DNA from: an uncultured Spirochaetales bacterium
Lineage (GTDB): Bacteria; Spirochaetota; Spirochaetia; Sphaerochaetales; Sphaerochaetaceae
Assembly (NCBI GenBank): GCA_949288415.1
Contig: CASEKE010000013.1
Span: 1-64,000, forward strand
Direction of reading: 5' to 3'
Length of the DNA stretch: 64,000 nt
The notes below the pieces were generated by a model. The model searched no databases. It was not told the DNA's origin and saw nothing but the letters and a program-made list of their open reading frames with translations. Position 1 is the stretch's first letter; each line of letters begins with the position of its first letter. Position numbers and translations under genes: made by a program. Positions 58,487-64,000 of the stretch are shown here, in pieces.

Positions 58487-59803
58487 TCAGCATGACATCG
58501 CCTCGCGGTCGACCTTCCTATAGATATGGACGATGAGGAAGATAGTAGGCACATCGGCCGCAAAGAAGCTGAGCCATATGCCGTCGAGTCCGAAAAGCGC
58601 GTTCAGGATGAAAGCGAACGGCAGGAGAAACAGAAAGAACCGCGAGTATGTTATCGCGAGACTACGTCCGCCCATTCCGAATCCCTGCAGCAATCCGGTG
58701 GTTATTATGTTCGGACTGGTAAGCAGGAAACAGAAGCAAAGCAGACGGAATGCCCTGGTTCCTATCGCAAGCAGTCCGGGATCCGAGGAGAACAGGCCGA
58801 CTATCTCCGGCGCGGCGATCTGGAATATCGCAAAGCCAATCAGCATGATGGCCCAGGAAAGAGCAAGGGCCGTGAAATAGCATCTCTTCACCCGGCGCAT
58901 GTCCCCCAGTCCGTAGTTGTAGCCGACGATCACTATCAGTGCGCTTCCGATTCCGGATGAGGCAAGAAACATGAAAGACTCGGTCTTGAGGTACATACCG
59001 AATACAGCCATCGCATCGACACCATATTCCACGACGAGCTTGTTGAGCACCACTCCTACAATCGGTCCTGCCGCCTGTCCCATCATGGAAGGAAGCGCGA
59101 TACGGAATATCCTTCTTCCGTCACGACCGTCATACGACGGACGGGAAACGATGCAATCGGATCTGAAATAAATCGCAAATGCGACAACAGCCGAACATAT
59201 GTAGCCGAGTGCGGTTGCCACGGCAGCTCCTGCGGCACCCCACCCGAAGGTGAATATGAACAGAGGATCTAGGATGATGTTGCATACGGCCCCGGATCCC
59301 TGGATCGCCATAGCGCTTCTGCTTCGTCCGTACGATTGAAGCAGGAACGATACCAGGGACGAAGCAAACTGGAAAGGAAAGGCGACAGCGACTATCTTCA
59401 GGTAAACGACGGCGTCGATTGCGCTTGCATCGTTTCCGAGAAAGAAACGGACAAACGGCGCAGAAGCGGCAAGGACAAGGACAAAGCCCGATACGGACGA
59501 TGCGATTGCCAGCGTCCATGCGGTTCCTACCGAACTTGCGGCACGCTTCTCGTCTCCTTCGCCGAGCGTCTTCGAAAGCAGGCTGCCTTCTCCGGCGGCT
59601 ATGCCGTTCGCCAAGGCCGTGAAAATCAGAATAAGGGGTTGGACGATCGATACTGCGGCGAAAGACGTCTCCGAGTATCGAGAAATGAAAAGGCTGTCGG
59701 CAATGTTGTATATTGCCTGAAGCGCCATCGAAAGCATAACAGGGAGAGCCATCGAGAGTACCAGAGGAAGAGGCTTCATTGTACCAAGCTTGTTATTATC
59801 CAT
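58487..59803 (-). CDS. MATE-family efflux transporter
   Basis: A 438-residue inner-membrane protein with twelve segments. The N-terminal region (SMALPVMLSMALQAIYNIADSLFIS) and the mirror start of the second half (IALPSMMGQAAGPIVGVVLNKLVV) are the two MATE repeats. NIADSLFIS is the VDTIFV-type element after segment 1. It exports cationic drugs or metabolites with Na+ or H+. I start it at ATG 59803; the ribosome site is weak. Its single-gene unit lies divergent from the flavin reductase gene. Confidence 0.93.
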   Translation of the reverse strand: MDNNKLGTMKPLPLVLSMALPVMLSMALQAIYNIADSLFISRYSETSFAAVSIVQPLILIFTALANGIAAGEGSLLSKTLGEGDEKRAASSVGTAWTLAIASSVSGFVLVLAASAPFVRFFLGNDASAIDAVVYLKIVAVAFPFQFASSLVSFLLQSYGRSRSAMAIQGSGAVCNIILDPLFIFTFGWGAAGAAVATALGYICSAVVAFAIYFRSDCIVSRPSYDGRDGRRIFRIALPSMMGQAAGPIVGVVLNKLVVEYGVDAMAVFGMYLKTESFMFLASSGIGSALIVIVGYNYGLGDMRRVKRCYFTALALSWAIMLIGFAIFQIAAPEIVGLFSSDPGLLAIGTRAFRLLCFCFLLTSPNIITTGLLQGFGMGGRSLAITYSRFFLFLLPFAFILNALFGLDGIWLSFFAADVPTIFLIVHIYRKVDREAMSC

Positions 59804-59916
59804 AAGTCCAAAGGAAACCACAATCCGACGGAAAAGTACATATGATTGCAAAGCAGAACGCTTGGATCACACTTACTGATTACTTCTCGAGTTTGAGAAC
59901 AAGCGAAAAACATATA

Positions 59917-59946
59917 TTGTACGGACAGGGATCGATATCCTAAAAT
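59917..59946 (+). promoter_or_regulatory. Promoter of the flavin reductase gene
   Basis: TTGTAC (59917-59922), 18 bases, TAAAAT (59941-59946), followed by CCAAGGAGAAAAG and the ATG at 59972. Confidence 0.6.
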
Positions 59947-59971
59947 AGGATGATACCAAGGAGAAAAGAAA

Positions 59972-60526
59972 ATGAGAAAGAATTTCGGACCGAAGACATG
60001 GATGTACCCGATGCCGGTACTTATAATAGGAACATACGACGAGGACGGCAATGCAAATGCAATGAATGCCGCCTGGGGAGGGATTCACAACGACGATACG
60101 GTGATGCTATGTATAAGCAAAAGCCACAAAACAGCAAAGAACATCAGGACAAGCAAGGCATTCACCATAAGCTTTGCGACAAAGGAATTTGCAACGGCTG
60201 CGGACTATCTGGGACTGGCAAGCGGAAACACAGAAGTGCACAAAATCGAGAAAGCAGGGTTCACCACCAGCAGAAGCAGATTCGTCTACGCACCGATCAT
60301 CAATGAACTGCCAATGACAATGGAATGCGAGCTTGTTTCGATCGAAGATGAGAATCTTGTAGGAAAAATCGTCAACGTTTCTGCAGACGAAAGAATAATT
60401 GCCGACGACGGCATGATCGATTACAGGAAACTTGCTCCTATAACATACGATCCCATACGCCATCTCTACATAACGCTCGGCGATGCCGTCGGGCATGCGC
60501 ATAGCGACGGACGGTCACTCTTCTGA
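59972..60526 (+). CDS. Flavin reductase family protein
   Basis: A 184-residue split-barrel FMN protein: MPVLIIGTYDEDGNANAMNAAW at the N-terminus, then SKSHKTAKNIRTSKAFTISFA and the DYLGLASGNTEVHK region. These are the FMN-binding signatures of the flavin reductase-like / DIM6-NTAB family. These proteins reduce flavin or act as flavin oxidoreductases; the partner is not seen. A good ribosome site (AAGGAGAAAAG) and promoter are present. Transcribed alone. Confidence 0.92.
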   Translation: MRKNFGPKTWMYPMPVLIIGTYDEDGNANAMNAAWGGIHNDDTVMLCISKSHKTAKNIRTSKAFTISFATKEFATAADYLGLASGNTEVHKIEKAGFTTSRSRFVYAPIINELPMTMECELVSIEDENLVGKIVNVSADERIIADDGMIDYRKLAPITYDPIRHLYITLGDAVGHAHSDGRSLF

Positions 60527-60601
60527 CGCTTTACTTCGCTTCATAAACTGTAGTCCTCCTCCGATTGTCCACCATGTTTGCCACATTTCGCCTGACCAGC
60601 A

Positions 60602-60610
60602 TGCTATAAT
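60602..60610 (+). promoter_or_regulatory. Extended -10 promoter of the lipocalin gene
   Basis: TGCTATAAT (60602-60610) is a perfect extended -10. No good -35 is seen. The leader of about 35 bases carries AAAAGGAG before ATG 60653. Confidence 0.6.
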
Positions 60611-60652
60611 GAGCAAAACGGTACGGCATCGCCGGAGGAAAAGGAGACAAGC

Positions 60653-61147
60653 ATGGCAGGAAAAGGAAGGACAGAGGAAATTGCCGGAGTCGAAGGTTTC
60701 AAGCTTGAAGCCTACCTCGGCACATGGTTCGAGATAGCCAGGATCGATTTCAGGTTCGAGAGAAACCTGAGCAACACCACTGCGGAATACTCCATCAGGG
60801 ACGACGGCAAGGTCAAGGTGATCAACAGAGGATACAACCAGGAGAAGGACGAATGGAAGGAAGCTGAAGGGAAAGCCAGATTCAGAGGCAATCCCGACAA
60901 GGGAGAACTCGAGGTATCCTTCTTCGGACCGTTCTATTCCCAGTACAACGTTGTTATGCTGGACCAGGGCTATGAGAATGCCCTTGTCGCAGGAAGGAAC
61001 ACCGACTATCTCTGGATCCTATCAAGGAAGGAGACCCTTTCCGAGACGGTCAAAAAGGCATTCCTGGACAAGGCATCTGCACTAGGATATGACACATCGA
61101 GGCTCATATGGGTCACGCATGACAGGAAAAGGAACGAATCCGACTGA
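60653..61147 (+). CDS. Blc-type lipocalin, apparently cytoplasmic
   Basis: A 164-residue protein with the lipocalin GxW motif (YLGTWFEIARIDFRFER) followed by AEYSIRDDGKVKVINRGYN, GKARFRGNPDKGELEVSFFGPF and YLWILSRKETL, which is the Blc/apolipoprotein D order. Such proteins bind lipids or hydrophobic molecules. Most bacterial Blc proteins are outer-membrane lipoproteins, but this one has no signal peptide or lipobox before the GxW. It is followed 42 bases later by a lipoprotein gene. Confidence 0.88.
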   Translation: MAGKGRTEEIAGVEGFKLEAYLGTWFEIARIDFRFERNLSNTTAEYSIRDDGKVKVINRGYNQEKDEWKEAEGKARFRGNPDKGELEVSFFGPFYSQYNVVMLDQGYENALVAGRNTDYLWILSRKETLSETVKKAFLDKASALGYDTSRLIWVTHDRKRNESD

Positions 61148-61189
61148 CCAATAGAATCAACGTGCAGCCCATGCTGCAAGGAGGACCGG

Positions 61190-61834
61190 ATGAAAAGAAC
61201 AAGAACGATCATGCTGATATCTATAATCATTCCGGCAACGCTCACATCATGTGGAATGTTCTATGGACAAGGGAATACCGATGCGACAAAAGCCATAGAG
61301 ACCATCAGGGCTGACGTGAAGGACGGAGACTGGCACAAGCGAGGATCCACCATGACCCTTGCCGGCACGGTCGAAACCGCCAACAACGAAGAAGTGACAT
61401 TCAGCTATGCCCAGTTCGATATTTCAGGCGGCCAAGTGGAGCTTGAATCGATACCAAGTTCCTGCGAGACGGATGCGTCTGTGACGGATCTTGAAAACTT
61501 GGTTAACTCGATTCTCAATGAGAAGCTGATGCGAAACGGACTTACAAAGAAGACGATAGATACTCGCGGGACTTTCACCATCGACGGCTATAGTTTCGAC
61601 ATCCGGACGAAAAGAACATTCGATGAGAACGGATTTCGTGATACGACTACGGAACTCGACCTCGGGCAGAAAGCAAGATTCCTGGTGACTGTTCCTGCGG
61701 GAAAGACGATAGACTTCAAGAACTCGGCATACATGAAGATATTCTACGACAAAGACAGGAACTCTGTGTCGTTCGACTATCAGAGCATAGTTTGGGATGG
61801 ACATGTGATCCCATTTCCGTCAAGTCCCAAATGA
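61190..61834 (+). CDS. Lipoprotein of unknown function
   Basis: A 214-residue exported lipoprotein: signal KRTRTIMLISIIIPATLTSC with lipobox LTSC at Cys21. The mature part is beta-rich with no family I recognise; strands such as STMTLAGTVETANNEEVTFSYA and DSFDIRTKR-like segments alternate. AAGGAGG lies five bases before the ATG. It probably shares a transcript with the lipocalin gene. Confidence 0.75.
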   Translation: MKRTRTIMLISIIIPATLTSCGMFYGQGNTDATKAIETIRADVKDGDWHKRGSTMTLAGTVETANNEEVTFSYAQFDISGGQVELESIPSSCETDASVTDLENLVNSILNEKLMRNGLTKKTIDTRGTFTIDGYSFDIRTKRTFDENGFRDTTTELDLGQKARFLVTVPAGKTIDFKNSAYMKIFYDKDRNSVSFDYQSIVWDGHVIPFPSSPK

Positions 61835-61856
61835 TCCTCTATCGGCAGGACCGCAC

Positions 61857-62699
61857 TTATTGAAAGGCGATGCGGACGATTCTCAGATGCATGGGGCCGT
61901 CCGCAATCCGGGCGAGAAGGCGGTAGATTCTTCTTATTCCCGGCCCCTCGAGCTTTGCGTAGCCCTGCATGTATCCGCGGCTTGAGACACTTATCATTTC
62001 AGACCACCGTGCAATATCATTTTCCGCATCCTTGAGGGCAAAAAGTGCGTCTGCATTCTTCGTAGCTGTCTTCCTCAGCCATGTACCGGTCATCAGATGC
62101 AAGGCAAATGGTCCTACGGCATCGAACACGAGGATACCGCCGGAAAAGCGTCCGGCCATGGCCCGGACGAGTGCTTCGACCTCTTTCATTCCGAAGTAAT
62201 AGAATACGCCAGCGGCAAAAAAAACCACACCGTCCTTTCGGCATGAATCGAGAATCTCGAACCAGGATGTATCCTTGATGTCGAATGCGACGTTGACCTC
62301 CCTGTTCTTCGGAGGAAGCAGCCTATCCCGCAACGCAATCACATCCGGCAGATCGATGTTGAATATCCGGCACTGCCCGTTGTCGCAACGCCGTCCTGTA
62401 TCATCCAGGCCGCAGCCTAGGTTCACGACTGCCGCTTTAGGATGCATCTCCAGATAATTGCGTACCTCCCACTCGATGTCCTTCTGCCTCATTGCGACTT
62501 CCAACGCCCCGAAGACATACATCCATCTGCCGGATATCGCATCCAGTCCCGAGAAATCATAGTCGACCTGGGCAAGAAGCTCCTCGGCCTTCACGTCCGA
62601 GAACAGGAAAGGAAATCTCCTTGTACAAAGAGCCCTTCCATAAAGAGGTATCAGCAGAGTCTCCTGTACCGACCCTCTTTCGATCCTGTATTTCTCCAT
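61857..62699 (-). CDS. Class I methyltransferase, LCM/TcmP-like
   Basis: A 280-residue S-adenosylmethionine-dependent methyltransferase. AAVVNLGCGLDDTGRRCDNG is the AdoMet-binding loop of the leucine carboxyl methyltransferase family, followed by FNIDLPDVIALRDRLLP and the DGVVFFAAGVFYYF region. Members methylate carboxyl or hydroxyl groups of small molecules or proteins. It lies three bases after the membrane methyltransferase gene and is translated with it. The substrate is unknown. Confidence 0.88.
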   Translation of the reverse strand: MEKYRIERGSVQETLLIPLYGRALCTRRFPFLFSDVKAEELLAQVDYDFSGLDAISGRWMYVFGALEVAMRQKDIEWEVRNYLEMHPKAAVVNLGCGLDDTGRRCDNGQCRIFNIDLPDVIALRDRLLPPKNREVNVAFDIKDTSWFEILDSCRKDGVVFFAAGVFYYFGMKEVEALVRAMAGRFSGGILVFDAVGPFALHLMTGTWLRKTATKNADALFALKDAENDIARWSEMISVSSRGYMQGYAKLEGPGIRRIYRLLARIADGPMHLRIVRIAFQ

Positions 62700-62702
62700 T
62701 CC

Positions 62703-63515
62703 TCATTTACGTCCTTTGAGCATTCGGGAATCGCCGAGCATGAGCTGTGCCGCCCGGCGGCGGGAACCGAATATCCCCAAGGCTGTGTCGACAAGCTCTA
62801 CATCCTTGAAGCCTTTGCGTCTCAGGCTTTCAGCAAATTCTTCCATATCCTTGTACATGCTTTTTTTCATGGTATCGTTGAAGACGAAGACCCCGCCCTT
62901 CCTAAGTACCCTCAGACTCTCCGAGATGAGATCTTGCCCATCATGCCCTGGTATATTATGGAACACATAGTTGCTCACCACGGCATCGAAGCTTTCGTCG
63001 GGAAAGTCGAGTTTGACCGCATTTCCTCGGACGAAGACACAGCGATCTGCGACTCCTTCCAGCTGCGCATTTTGTTCGCACATCTCCCTGCTGTAGTTGT
63101 ATACGGCACTCCAGCTGTCGATGCCGGTGACCCGCGCCTCCGGCCAGCAAATCGCAAGCCTGATGGCAAGCGCCCCGGAACCGCACCCTACCTCAAGTAT
63201 CGATCCGACGCCATCGAAATCGAGATTCCTGACGACGGTCTCATGCACTTTCTCCATCATGCCACCTCCTGTCGACGAATACTGTCTTCTGATCCAGGAT
63301 ATCCAGATGAGAAGAGCGAGCATGGCTGCAGCAAAAACGATGGATAATCCTCCGAGAAACGGAAAATCGAGGATAGCAAGAAAGCAATATGCCATTGCGG
63401 AAAACAATGCGGCAATCAAGCCGACGATGACGAAAACAGGAGTCGACATCCAGCTTCCGTAGTTCTCTCCATGTGTTCCAAGCTTCAGATTGCCGCCGCG
63501 TCCGGTATCAGACAT
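62703..63515 (-). CDS. Membrane-anchored class I methyltransferase
   Basis: A 270-residue protein. Two membrane segments at about residues 22-44 and 50-72 precede a soluble methyltransferase domain with AdoMet loop SILEVGCGSGALAIRL, acidic GID after strand 2, and FDAVVSNYVFHNIPG. A ubiE-like or sterol-type membrane substrate is possible. ATG 63515 has GGAGG six bases upstream; a GTG one codon earlier is less favoured. An iron-box-like palindrome overlaps its promoter. It heads a two-gene operon with the LCM-like methyltransferase. Confidence 0.87.
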   Translation of the reverse strand: MSDTGRGGNLKLGTHGENYGSWMSTPVFVIVGLIAALFSAMAYCFLAILDFPFLGGLSIVFAAAMLALLIWISWIRRQYSSTGGGMMEKVHETVVRNLDFDGVGSILEVGCGSGALAIRLAICWPEARVTGIDSWSAVYNYSREMCEQNAQLEGVADRCVFVRGNAVKLDFPDESFDAVVSNYVFHNIPGHDGQDLISESLRVLRKGGVFVFNDTMKKSMYKDMEEFAESLRRKGFKDVELVDTALGIFGSRRRAAQLMLGDSRMLKGRK

Positions 63516-63528
63516 CACGAACCTCCAA

Positions 63529-63547
63529 TATAGTTAGCCTAATCTAA
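63529..63547. promoter_or_regulatory. DtxR/IdeR-like iron-box palindrome
   Basis: TATAGTTAGCCTAATCTAA matches 15 of 19 positions of the DtxR/IdeR iron-box consensus TTAGGTTAGSCTAACCTAA, including the central GTTAGCCTAA. It overlaps a minus-strand TATATT -10 (63527-63532) of the methyltransferase operon. Spirochaetes have DtxR-family metal regulators (TroR), so metal control is plausible. Confidence 0.5.
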
Positions 63548-63658
63548 CTTGATTGTACATCGGATTGCCTCTTCTTTCAACTCCATTGAATCACAACCCG
63601 TTTTTTTTCATTGAAGCATTGCCGTTGCCGTTCTAGAATCAAGGAAGGAGGCAAGGCA

Positions 63659-64000
63659 ATGGCAGATTCGATACGCTTCGACATAAAGGATCTGGCAGGC
63701 ACGAGGATCCCAACGACCCGAATCGGAGGAATCCCCGACGTAGACGACAAATTCATCTGGCCAAGATACGGTTCGGATAATCGCCCGCTGTCGTTCATTG
63801 CGCAATTCGACTGCTCGGATCTCGGTTTAGAGGAATTGCCGCCCTCCGGGATTCTTTCATTCTTCTATGACCTCGAAGACCGGCCGTGGCATACAGATGC
63901 AGGCTGTCGTGTATTCTGGTTTCCGGACAAAGAGGTCCTTTCCCCTGCCGATGTCCCCAATGACCTCGGGCCGGAATCGACACTGCCTGTACTTGATGTC
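63659..64000 (+). CDS. DUF1963 (YwqG-like) protein, cut by the window end
   Basis: The frame is open from ATG 63659 (AAGGAAGGAGG upstream) to the window end, 114 codons. The residues TRIGGIPDVDDKFIWPRYG, LSFIAQFDCSDLGLEELPPSG, and ILSFFYDLEDRPW follow the DUF1963 / YwqG pattern (GGxPxxP, PLxFLAQ, GxLxFFxD). The family is cytoplasmic and of unknown function. The 3' end is missing. Confidence 0.82.
   Translation, partial: MADSIRFDIKDLAGTRIPTTRIGGIPDVDDKFIWPRYGSDNRPLSFIAQFDCSDLGLEELPPSGILSFFYDLEDRPWHTDAGCRVFWFPDKEVLSPADVPNDLGPESTLPVLDV

Noticed and set aside
1-64000. CRISPR array, phage module, replication origin, rRNA
   Set aside because: I looked for regularly spaced direct repeats, integrase or capsid genes, DnaA-box clusters and rRNA landmarks and found none.

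Overview
The window looks like a chromosomal segment of a free-living or gut-associated spirochaete, most likely of the Sphaerochaeta kind. This is inference. It rests on the N-terminal style of the solute-binding proteins (signal peptide ending in FANGSSE), several small outer-membrane barrel proteins, a K+-dependent membrane pyrophosphatase, a butyrate kinase and DNA of roughly 50% G+C. There is no rRNA, no CRISPR array, no phage module, and only one insertion-sequence scrap.

Layout. 1-5 kb: the end of an outer-membrane barrel gene, a DUF2804 gene, a DEAD-box RNA helicase with a DbpA-type tail, and UDP-galactopyranose mutase. 5-17.3 kb: a divergent carbohydrate locus. The minus-strand arm carries two ABC permeases, an UlaG-like metallo-hydrolase, a DapA-family aldolase and a GarR-like reductase. 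The plus-strand arm carries a YesN/YesM two-component system, a YetA/PcRGLX-like protein, a solute-binding protein and galactarate dehydratase (GarD). Together they read as import of a uronate-containing sugar and breakdown through galactarate to pyruvate and glycerate. 17.3-24.2 kb: a clearly A+T-richer block with a NarL-type two-component system, a UgpB-like ABC importer, a PHP-domain protein and a calcineurin-like phosphoesterase. It looks like a transferred phosphoester-uptake island.

24.4-31.5 kb: a TrpR-like regulator, a very acidic 949-residue protein built of nine degenerate J-domain-like repeats (the best candidate for something undescribed), an IS3 remnant, a cardiolipin synthase, QueH and a TPR protein. 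31.5-47.6 kb: mainly housekeeping and RNA functions: a patatin-like phospholipase, tRNA-Leu, an RluA-type synthase, histidinol phosphatase, a free-standing DbpA RNA-binding domain, PurO, DksA, ThrH, transporters, TrmJ, a glycerophosphodiesterase, NagB and MnmA. 47.7-64 kb: an HNH-like protein, a true J-domain protein, a GH20 hexosaminidase, pyrophosphatase HppA, a Mn2+ riboswitch with mntP, butyrate kinase, a barrel/LRR-lipoprotein/sugar-kinase cluster, a MATE pump, a flavin reductase, a lipocalin, and two methyltransferases behind an iron-box-like palindrome. A DUF1963 gene is cut by the window end.

Two global patterns stand out. About a dozen genes have a -10-like hexamer only 6-8 bases before the start codon and no Shine-Dalgarno sequence, which points to leaderless transcripts. 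Both ABC operons lack an ATPase gene, so both importers probably share an ATPase encoded elsewhere.
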